Shown in pieces: positions 1 to 5,944 of a stretch of DNA of 7,037 bases. A model generated the notes under the pieces. The model worked only from the letters and a program-made list of their open reading frames with translations, was not told the origin of the DNA and did not search any database. The translations under genes and the position numbers were made by a program. Position 1 is the stretch's first letter; the number at the start of each line of letters is the position of its first letter. The DNA is from an uncultured Mycoplasmatota bacterium (GTDB lineage: Bacteria > Bacillota_I > Bacilli_A > RF39 > UBA660): assembly GCA_900546055.1 (NCBI GenBank), contig URBG01000049.1:1-7037 (forward strand), read 5' to 3'.

Positions 1-25
1 CAACTATTTCAACCTTTATTTCATC

Positions 26-58
26 AAAAAAACTCTAGTTATTGTTCTAACTAAAGTT
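26..58 (-). terminator. Rho-independent terminator after the 274-residue orphan gene
   Basis: Read on the minus strand, CTTTAGTTA (56-48), a six-base loop and TAACTAGAG (41-33) form a nine-pair stem with one U-G wobble. Two flanking A-U pairs extend it. A run of seven T follows (32-26). It begins about 30 bases after the stop codon at 87-89, so it would end the transcript of that gene. The stem is AT-rich but so is the genome; the hairpin plus T run is what supports the call. Confidence 0.65.
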
Positions 59-86
59 GGGTGGGTGTCGGAAATATATTTTTTTA

Positions 87-911
87 TTAAGATTTATATA
101 AATATGATGGATTTTGCCCATTAATGCTTGGTAATATAGTCGAAAGAGAAAAACTTTTTACTTTTCCTCGTTCAGTCTCGCTGATATGTCCATCTAAAGC
201 TCCTTTAACATCATCAATAAATTCAAATTCTGGGTTGCTATTTGCGTGTGTATCAAAATCACTTGGATTAAACTCAAAGCCTGTTAAATACAAGAAGCGT
301 TTATCTCGAACAACAGCAACGCTATCATTACTATGTCTTGTACAAAATGCGTATGAAGCTCTATCTAAAGATAATTGACATGCGTAGCTTGTTTCTTCAG
401 TAGCTGCTGAAACTGTACCTTTTATGTCTCTAATAACTCCATCAGAATAGATTTTATCCCAGTATCTTGGACTAGAATTTTTATCAAAAATAATTGATGT
501 TTCTAATGGATTTAGTGGGCTTGAGAATTCTACTTCATCAATTTCAAATTCTGATTTCATAATCCATAAGTTCATGGAAAGCCTATCAAGCTCTGGTTTT
601 TCGCAAAAGCTTATTTCACGAATAAATGGTAGCCATTTGTCTGGATGTTTAGCAATGTCTTTTCTTAAAAAGGCATTAGAATTAGCTAACCTTCTAATAA
701 ATTTTCTATTTGCTTGACTAAAATCTATATTTTTAAACCATGCAAAAAGGTATGACATATCTTTTTGATGTTTTAATCTTCCCTGAAGAAAATAAGGTGT
801 ATCATGCTTTTCTGCTTTTGTTATAGCATAATATTCTAAAATAAATCTTTGGGCAGCCTTAGGGTCTTCTTCTATTATTTCTATTATGTTGCTCATTAAT
901 AATGGATCCAT
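87..911 (-). CDS. Hypothetical protein, 274 residues, soluble, family not recognised
   Basis: I do not recognise this protein. The ATG at 911-909 is preceded by AGGGGG (923-918) with six bases between, a good ribosome binding site; Met6 is a possible alternative start but has no better site. There is no signal peptide or membrane segment, so a cytoplasmic location is likely. Residues 1-120 look mainly helical and rich in charged and aromatic residues (for example LFAWF at 55-59 and a basic FIRRLAN stretch near 71-77). Residues 135-274 look more strand-like, with FLYLTGFEF near 206-214 and three cysteines overall (103, 178, 190), which do not form an obvious metal site. The gene has its own promoter (944-971) and terminator (26-58), so it is likely monocistronic although it follows parC on the same strand. 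Base composition resembles its neighbours, with no clear sign of recent transfer. Function unknown; that it is a real gene is well supported by start, binding site, promoter and terminator. Confidence 0.85.
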   Translation of the reverse strand: MDPLLMSNIIEIIEEDPKAAQRFILEYYAITKAEKHDTPYFLQGRLKHQKDMSYLFAWFKNIDFSQANRKFIRRLANSNAFLRKDIAKHPDKWLPFIREISFCEKPELDRLSMNLWIMKSEFEIDEVEFSSPLNPLETSIIFDKNSSPRYWDKIYSDGVIRDIKGTVSAATEETSYACQLSLDRASYAFCTRHSNDSVAVVRDKRFLYLTGFEFNPSDFDTHANSNPEFEFIDDVKGALDGHISETERGKVKSFSLSTILPSINGQNPSYLYKS

Positions 912-917
912 TTTATT

Positions 918-923
918 CCCCCT
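918..923 (-). promoter_or_regulatory. Ribosome binding site of the 274-residue gene (AGGGGG)
   Basis: The minus strand reads AAAGGGGG just before the ATG at 911-909, with six bases between AGGGGG and the start. It differs from the AGGAGG of the neighbouring genes by one base. It decides the start in favour of Met1 over Met6. Confidence 0.7.
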
Positions 924-943
924 TTAAGTAATAATACTAAATG

Positions 944-971
944 ATTATAGCATATTTTACAAAAAAGTCAA
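944..971 (-). promoter_or_regulatory. Sigma-A type promoter with extended -10 for the 274-residue gene
   Basis: On the minus strand a -35 box TTGACT (971-966, five of six consensus bases) is followed after 16 bases by a perfect TATAAT -10 box (949-944). The -10 box is preceded by TGC, which fits the TGn extended -10 element. A start near position 937 would give a leader of about 26 bases that contains the ribosome binding site at 923-918. The -35 box lies within the T run of the parC terminator, so the two units are packed tightly. This is the best-matching promoter in the window. Confidence 0.75.
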
Positions 972-996
972 AAAAAGATAGAAATTAATCTATCTT
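961..996 (-). terminator. Terminator of the parE-parC operon, overlapping the end of parC
   Basis: On the minus strand AAGATAGA (996-989), loop TTAATT (988-983) and TCTATCTT (982-975) form a perfect eight-pair stem. A T run follows (to 970), then a second run of six T after GAC. The 5' arm encodes the last parC codons (Lys-Ile-Asp) and the stop codon TAA (987-985) sits in the loop region. The stem has only two G-C pairs, so termination may be partial. Confidence 0.6.
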
Positions 997-3468
997 AAAA
1001 TCACCTAGAAAATCATCGATTGTCATTATCTGTTCATCCACTTTATCTAAAGACACATCAATTTCTGGTTCTTCATTTTCTTGAATGCCTGCTTTAATAA
1101 ATGTTTTTTCAATATCATCTTTGGAAATAGTTGTTCCAGTTTGATAACGATCACAGATTGGTAATTCTGTTATTTTTAAATATTTAATTTCATCAGTAAT
1201 TATTCCTAGGTCAACTTTATTTTTAATAATGAAACTATTTATGATATGGTATGGATTAGTTTTAACGTCTCTAACTAATTGAATACCTTTTCTAGCTCTT
1301 GATGTTAACTCGAATTCTTCAATTTTAATTCTTTTTGCGGTGTTTTTATCAGTAATAATTGCTACATAATGAGCGTCGCTAAAGCTTTTTCCAGAAACCA
1401 CAATATCATTTTTTAGGTTAATCGCTTTAACACCACTACCTCGTAATCCAGTAGTTGGAACCTCATCAGCTTTATATCTTAAACCATATCCATTTTCAGT
1501 AGTAATAAAGATTTCTTTGTTAGAAACTTCAGTGTTTACAACCTTATCATCACCTTTTAATTTAATTAAGGTAATTGGTTTAGAATATCTTTGAACTTTT
1601 AAATCGGTTAAGTTTGTTTGTTTAATCATACCATTTTTAGTAAATGATAAGAAATTTATTTTATCACTAAAGTCACTAGTTAAATATGAGGAGATAATAT
1701 TCTCATCTGAACTTATTTTAATAATATTACTAATATGTTTACCTAAATCTTTCCATTTTAAATCTGGAAGTTCATAAACTGGAATATATAGGAAATTACC
1801 TAAATCGGTAAATAATAATAATGTGTCCATGGTGTTAGCTTCATATAATCCAAGAACATAGTCTTTGTCTTTTAGTCCAGTTTCTTCATCACTGGCAGCA
1901 AAACTACGCATTGATACACGTTTGACATAACCTTCACTAGTAACGATTACCATACAATCTTCTTTTGGTATTAATGAGGTTGTATCTATTTTTATTTCAG
2001 TTACTTCTTCTTTAATTTCAGTTTTTCTTGGTGTGGCATATTCTTTTTTAATTAGTTTTAACTCGGTTTTCATAACGTGTTTTAAAGCTTCTTCATTTTC
2101 AAGTATTTGAACCCAAATTTCAATTTCACTTTGAAGTTTTTTCATTTCTTCTTCTAATTCAGTGACATCAGTATTAGTCAATTTATATAATTGTAAATTA
2201 ACGATAGCCTCTGCTTGAAGTTTAGTAAAGTCAAATTCTGTTTGCAGGTTTTCAATCGCATTAGCCTTGTTTTTAGATCCTCTAATTACTCTAATAACCT
2301 CGTCTAAGATTGATAAGGCTTTTATTAAACCTTCAACAATATGCATTCTAGCTCTTGCATGTTTTAAATCAAACTCAGTTCTTTTAGTAATAACATCTTT
2401 TTGATGATTTATGTAAGCATCTAGTATTTCTAAAACGCCTAATACCATTGGTCTTCGATTAACGATGGCAACCATATTATAGCTATAGGAAACCATCATG
2501 TCGGTATTTTTAAGTAAATAATTTATAATTAATTCTTCATTAGCGTCTTTCTTTAAATCGATAGCGATTTGAAGTCCGTTACGATCAGATTCATCTCTTG
2601 CTTCGGCAATCCCTTCAACTTTTTTATCAATTCTTATGTCATCTATTTTCTTAACTAATAAGGCTTTATTAACTTCATAAGGAATTTCTGAAATAATAAT
2701 TTGTCTTTTGTTTTTTGGCCCTACAATTTCATACTTACATCTAACATTGACTTTTCCTCTACCGGTTGTAAAAGCTTCTTTAATTCCGTTTAGGCCTTCA
2801 GCTACTCCACCGGTTGGGAAATCTGGACCTTTAATAATATCCAAAATAGTATCTAAACGGCAATTTGGATTATCAATTCTTTTAATAGTAGCATCAATTA
2901 CTTCGCCTAAATTATGAGGGGGAATATTGGTAGCGTATCCAGCACTTATGCCCGTTGCGCCATTAACTAAGAGATTGGGATACTTAGCTGGAAGCACGGT
3001 TGGCTCTAATAATGTGTCATCATAATTCCAGCTCATTAGAACAGTATCTTTGTTAATATCTTTTAAAAGTTCACCAGCAATTTTGGATAACCTTGCTTCA
3101 GTATAACGCATAGCAGCGGCACTATCACCATCCATGGAACCATTATTTCCTTGCATTTCAACATAACAAAGATTATTTTTCCACCACTGGCTCATTCTGA
3201 CTAAAGCATCATAAATACTAGAGTCTCCATGAGGATGGTAAAAACCCATGATGTTTCCAACAGCTTTGGCTGATTTTTTTGTAGGTTTATCATAAGTATT
3301 TCCATCTTTATACATTGCATATAGTATTCTTCTTTGGACAGGTTTTAAACCATCTCTAACATCTGGCAAAGCACGGTCTTGAATGATTGTTTTGGCATAT
3401 CTACCAAAGCTTTCACCCATGATGTCTTCTAAAGAATAATCATATATTTTTTTTATTACTTCTGACAT
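985..3468 (-). CDS. parC: DNA topoisomerase IV subunit A
   Basis: This is the DNA-cleaving subunit of topoisomerase IV, which with ParE passes one duplex through another using ATP and separates linked daughter chromosomes. Its 827 residues are full length for the family. The N-terminal winged-helix/tower region carries the catalytic pair Arg121-Tyr122 (AAMRYTEARLS). The quinolone region around HPHGDSSIYDAL keeps Ser83 and the acidic Asp87, the wild-type state. Ile174 (GISAGYAT) matches the DNA-bending isoleucine. A coiled-coil and hinge segment spans about 360-480 and a C-terminal beta-pinwheel about 500-795, ending in an acidic tail (DDFLGDF near 818-824). Subunit choice: the canonical GyrA box is absent and a degenerate form (RARKGIQLV, 724-732) is present, and SMRSFAASDEE and PDLKWKDLGKHI resemble Gram-positive ParC/GrlA. 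ATG 3468-3466 has AGGAGG at 3480-3475, six bases upstream. parE ends 36 bp before it, so the two are co-transcribed. Nothing is truncated or missing. Confidence 0.97.
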   Translation of the reverse strand: MSEVIKKIYDYSLEDIMGESFGRYAKTIIQDRALPDVRDGLKPVQRRILYAMYKDGNTYDKPTKKSAKAVGNIMGFYHPHGDSSIYDALVRMSQWWKNNLCYVEMQGNNGSMDGDSAAAMRYTEARLSKIAGELLKDINKDTVLMSWNYDDTLLEPTVLPAKYPNLLVNGATGISAGYATNIPPHNLGEVIDATIKRIDNPNCRLDTILDIIKGPDFPTGGVAEGLNGIKEAFTTGRGKVNVRCKYEIVGPKNKRQIIISEIPYEVNKALLVKKIDDIRIDKKVEGIAEARDESDRNGLQIAIDLKKDANEELIINYLLKNTDMMVSYSYNMVAIVNRRPMVLGVLEILDAYINHQKDVITKRTEFDLKHARARMHIVEGLIKALSILDEVIRVIRGSKNKANAIENLQTEFDFTKLQAEAIVNLQLYKLTNTDVTELEEEMKKLQSEIEIWVQILENEEALKHVMKTELKLIKKEYATPRKTEIKEEVTEIKIDTTSLIPKEDCMVIVTSEGYVKRVSMRSFAASDEETGLKDKDYVLGLYEANTMDTLLLFTDLGNFLYIPVYELPDLKWKDLGKHISNIIKISSDENIISSYLTSDFSDKINFLSFTKNGMIKQTNLTDLKVQRYSKPITLIKLKGDDKVVNTEVSNKEIFITTENGYGLRYKADEVPTTGLRGSGVKAINLKNDIVVSGKSFSDAHYVAIITDKNTAKRIKIEEFELTSRARKGIQLVRDVKTNPYHIINSFIIKNKVDLGIITDEIKYLKITELPICDRYQTGTTISKDDIEKTFIKAGIQENEEPEIDVSLDKVDEQIMTIDDFLGDFKID

Positions 3469-3474
3469 GTTTGT

Positions 3475-3480
3475 CCTCCT
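3475..3480 (-). promoter_or_regulatory. Ribosome binding site of parC (AGGAGG)
   Basis: A perfect AGGAGG lies six bases before the parC ATG, within the 36 bp parE-parC gap. There is no hairpin or convincing promoter in that gap, which supports one transcript with independent initiation of parC translation. Confidence 0.85.
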
Positions 3481-3504
3481 AGCTTATGATTTAATCAAAA
3501 TGTT

Positions 3505-5412
3505 TTATTTAACGTAACCATCATCTAAAGTGAATTCAACGTTTTCTTCAATCCATTGTTTACGGGGTTCAACATTATCACCCATTAAAACACTAACGCG
3601 TTTTTCGGCAAGGGAAGCATCATTTAAGCTAACTTTAATTAAATTACGCATATCTGGATTCATAGTTGTTTCCCATAATTGTTCAGCATCCATTTCACCT
3701 AAACCTTTATAACGTTGTTTTTCTAATTTTACTTTATTATTTTTTCTTATTTCGTCAGCGTCTGCATCATCCCAAGCATAACCATAAATTTTGTTACCAT
3801 TTTTTAAAGCATATAGTGGAGGCATTGCAATATATAAATGTCCATGCTCTATTAATGGTTTCATATAACGATAGAAGAAAGTTAATAATAAAATTTGGAT
3901 ATGTGCGCCATCATCATCGGCATCGGTCATAATGATAACTTTATCATAATTACAATCTTCAATATTAAAGTCACTACCAATTCCAGCACCGATAGTGTGG
4001 ATCATGGTATTGATTTCGTTATTAGCGAGGACATCAGTTAAACTGGCTTTTTCGGTATTAATAACTTTACCTCTTAATGGTAAAATGGCTTGGAACTTTC
4101 GGTCCCTACCTTGCTTAGCAGATCCCCCTGCTGAATCTCCCTCGACTAAAAAAAGTTCATTCTTTTTAGGGTTTTTAGTTTGGGCTGGAGTAAATTTATC
4201 ACTAATTGATTTTTCTTTTTTGCCTTTGCCCTTACCATTTCTAGCTTCATCTCTAGCTTTTCTAGCTGCTTCTCTTACTTGCTTAGATTTAACCATTTTA
4301 TCTAATATTTTAGTAGCTGATTCCTTATTTTCTTCTAAGAAGAAGGTAAGCTTTTCTGAAACAACACTATCTACTACAGTTCTAGCAACGGGTGTTCCTA
4401 ATTTGCCTTTTGTTTGACCTTCAAATTGAAGAAGCTTTTCAGGTATTTGCAAACTAATAATAGCGGTTAGTCCTTCTCTAGTATCACTACCCTCTAAATT
4501 TTTGTCTTTTGGTTTTAAATAACCGTTATTTCTAGCATAATCATTAAAGACTCTAGTAAATGCAGTTTTTAAACCGACTTCATGAGTCCCACCATCAGTT
4601 GTTTTGACGTTATTAACAAATGAAATTATATTTTCAGAATATGTTTCCGTATATTGAAATGCTACTTCAACATTAATACCCTCTTTCATACCATCAAAAT
4701 CAACGACTTTATGAAGGGCTTTTTTATCTTCATCTAAATATTCTACAAATGAATTCAAACCATTTTCATAATGATAGATTTCATGCTTGTCATCGGCTTC
4801 ATCATGAACTTCAATTGTTAAGTTTTTTAATAAGAAAGCGCTTTCTTGCATTCTTTCACAAATATTGGTAAATGAAAAAGCTGTTGTCGAAAAAATAGTA
4901 TCATCCGGCATAAAATGGACTTTGGTTCCTGTACGATTTGTCGTTCCTAGCTTTTTTAGTGGAATAGCTGTGTGTCCACCATTTTCAAAACGAATATAAT
5001 GTTCGCTGCCATCACGTTTAATGGTAACTTCCATCCATTTTGATAAAGCGTTTACAACACTACCACCAACACCGTGCAGTCCACCAGATACTTTATAGCC
5101 TGAAGTTTCAAACTTACCACCGGCATGAAGAACAGTATAAATTACTTCTGGCGTAGATTTCCCACTTGTATGGGTACCGACAGGGACACCTCTACCGAAA
5201 TCTTCAACACTAACACTTCCATCATTATGAATGATTATTTTAATACGATCACCATAACCATTGATAACTTCATCAATACTATTGTCAACAATTTCCCAAA
5301 CTAAATGATGAAGCCCACGTTTATCAGTTGAACCAATATACATTCCTGGTCTTTTTCTTACGGCTTCTAATCCTTCTAGTATTTTTATTGAGCTTTCATC
5401 ATATTTTACCAT
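3505..5412 (-). CDS. parE: DNA topoisomerase IV subunit B (ATPase)
   Basis: This is the ATPase subunit of topoisomerase IV, partner of ParC encoded directly downstream. The 635 residues are complete. The GHKL ATPase fold begins at the N-terminus: Glu40, which activates water, with Asn44 and Glu48 (EIVDNSIDE), Asp71 with Gly73 and Arg74 (EDFGRGVPVG), and the glycine-rich ATP lid (GLHGVGGSVVNALS, about 111-124). The transducer domain carries the QTK loop (Gln333, Lys335). A lysine-rich linker (about 392-417) leads to the TOPRIM domain with Glu424 (EGDSAGGSA) and the metal-binding acidic residues Asp497, Asp499 and Asp501 (TDADDDGAHIQ). PLRGKVINTEKA (445-456) and QRYKGLGEM (566-574) follow the family pattern. 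ADDDGAHIQ and RDRKFQAILPLRGKVINT favour ParE/GrlB over GyrB, whose usual form is ADVDGSHI. The ATG at 5412-5410 has GGTGAT at 5423-5418 as ribosome binding site, five bases upstream. It is slightly shorter than S. aureus GrlB, within normal variation. Confidence 0.97.
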   Translation of the reverse strand: MVKYDESSIKILEGLEAVRKRPGMYIGSTDKRGLHHLVWEIVDNSIDEVINGYGDRIKIIIHNDGSVSVEDFGRGVPVGTHTSGKSTPEVIYTVLHAGGKFETSGYKVSGGLHGVGGSVVNALSKWMEVTIKRDGSEHYIRFENGGHTAIPLKKLGTTNRTGTKVHFMPDDTIFSTTAFSFTNICERMQESAFLLKNLTIEVHDEADDKHEIYHYENGLNSFVEYLDEDKKALHKVVDFDGMKEGINVEVAFQYTETYSENIISFVNNVKTTDGGTHEVGLKTAFTRVFNDYARNNGYLKPKDKNLEGSDTREGLTAIISLQIPEKLLQFEGQTKGKLGTPVARTVVDSVVSEKLTFFLEENKESATKILDKMVKSKQVREAARKARDEARNGKGKGKKEKSISDKFTPAQTKNPKKNELFLVEGDSAGGSAKQGRDRKFQAILPLRGKVINTEKASLTDVLANNEINTMIHTIGAGIGSDFNIEDCNYDKVIIMTDADDDGAHIQILLLTFFYRYMKPLIEHGHLYIAMPPLYALKNGNKIYGYAWDDADADEIRKNNKVKLEKQRYKGLGEMDAEQLWETTMNPDMRNLIKVSLNDASLAEKRVSVLMGDNVEPRKQWIEENVEFTLDDGYVK

Positions 5413-5417
5413 GTTTT

Positions 5418-5423
5418 ATCACC
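5418..5423 (-). promoter_or_regulatory. Ribosome binding site of parE (GGTGAT)
   Basis: GGTGAT on the minus strand lies five bases upstream of the parE ATG. It is a weaker match to the 16S tail than the AGGAGG sites of parC and the 128-residue gene. Confidence 0.6.
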
Positions 5424-5430
5424 ATATTTG

Positions 5431-5459
5431 ATTTTATCAAAAAAAGCGAGATAAAGCAA
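5431..5459 (-). promoter_or_regulatory. Candidate promoter of the parE-parC operon (extended -10)
   Basis: On the minus strand TAAAAT (5436-5431, five of six consensus bases) is preceded by TGA, fitting a TGn extended -10 element. A weak -35 candidate TTGCTT (5459-5454) sits 17 bases upstream. Transcription would start near 5424, leaving a leader of only about 12 bases that begins at the ribosome binding site. A perfect TTGACA occurs further upstream at 5472-5467, but the hexamer at standard spacing from it (TCGCTT) is a poor -10. The operon must be transcribed from somewhere in 5413-5491 or by read-through; the exact site is uncertain. Confidence 0.45.
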
Positions 5460-5491
5460 ATGAAAATGTCAAAAAAACGTTAAAATAAAAG

Positions 5492-5522
5492 AAAAAACTA
5501 ATGATGATTCCATTAATTTTTT
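5492..5522 (-). terminator. Rho-independent terminator after the surface-protein/membrane-protein operon
   Basis: The minus strand can fold AAAAAATTAATG (5522-5511) against CATTAGTTTTTT (5503-5492) around a seven-base loop. This gives twelve pairs with one U-G wobble, and the T-rich 3' arm runs on into further T residues. It begins about 20 bases after the TGA stop of the 128-residue gene and separates that operon from parE. The A and T arms are nearly symmetric, so it might also act on the other strand, but no plus-strand gene is seen to use it. Confidence 0.6.
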
Positions 5523-5542
5523 TATATTTGTTTAATTAACAA

Positions 5543-5929
5543 TCAGTCTATTTCAAATTTATATTTTGCAAAAATTCTAAATGAATTAGTAACTTTGATC
5601 TTTATTGAAAAGCTTTCCTTTTTATTAGCCATAATTGTTTTATTTAATTTAATAGTCTCTGATATTATATCCGTTCCATTTTCGTCTATTAATGTTATAT
5701 GCAGTTGTTTAATTGTAACTGTTTCTTTATTATTATTTTTAATATTAGCTTTGATAATAACTGCTTCATCTGATTTTAATATATTTTCATTTTCAATTTT
5801 TAGATTTTTAATTATTTCAGTTTTACTTTGTAAAGGTTGCACTCCTTCTTTCTTATTCATTATACAAAATATCATTGTTATCAAAACTGTTGTTAAAATG
5901 ATTACAATTAAAATTATTTTATTTTTCAT
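5543..5929 (-). CDS. Small membrane-anchored protein with an extracytoplasmic beta-rich domain
   Basis: The protein has 128 residues. After the short basic start MKNK comes one hydrophobic segment (about 5-24, rich in Ile, Leu, Val and Thr). It is followed by a lysine-rich turn and a domain of about 90 residues that should lie outside the membrane. A cysteine at 22 follows Ile-Phe, which does not fit a lipobox, so a membrane anchor is more likely than a lipoprotein. Residues 40-128 alternate polar and hydrophobic residues as in a small beta-sandwich. The pattern of an Asn-rich turn (NIKNNNKETVTI), LIDENG, then a KKESFSI turn resembles FxLYD-type domains of Firmicutes; this likeness is from memory and weak. 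ATG 5929-5927 has AGGAGG at 5942-5937, seven bases upstream. The upstream surface-protein gene ends 15 bp before it, so they probably share a transcript and may work together at the envelope. It stops at TGA (5545-5543), whereas the other four genes end in TAA. Confidence 0.8.
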   Translation of the reverse strand: MKNKIILIVIILTTVLITMIFCIMNKKEGVQPLQSKTEIIKNLKIENENILKSDEAVIIKANIKNNNKETVTIKQLHITLIDENGTDIISETIKLNKTIMANKKESFSIKIKVTNSFRIFAKYKFEID

Positions 5930-5936
5930 TGAATTA

Positions 5937-5942
5937 CCTCCT
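5937..5942 (-). promoter_or_regulatory. Ribosome binding site of the 128-residue gene (AGGAGG)
   Basis: AAGGAGGT on the minus strand fills the 15 bp gap after the stop codon of the surface-protein gene and lies seven bases before the ATG. Its position directly after the upstream stop supports co-transcription and possible translational coupling. Confidence 0.8.
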
Positions 5943-5944
5943 TT

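Noticed and set aside
124..378. Plus-strand open frame of 84 codons
   Set aside because: It is antisense to the 274-residue gene, which has its own promoter, ribosome binding site and terminator.
3995..4417. Plus-strand open frame of 140 codons inside parE
   Set aside because: It is antisense to conserved TOPRIM and linker coding sequence of parE; no start signal or recognisable domain.
985..5412. The topoisomerase pair as gyrA and gyrB
   Set aside because: No canonical GyrA box, and ParE-type TDADDDGAHIQ and KVINTEKA in place of the usual GyrB forms; sequence likeness to Gram-positive GrlA/GrlB favours topoisomerase IV.
5528..5542. Imperfect palindrome TTGTTTAATTAACAA just after the 128-residue gene
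   Set aside because: Short, purely AT-rich apart from two bases and without a T run of its own; easily chance, and the hairpin at 5492-5522 is the better terminator.
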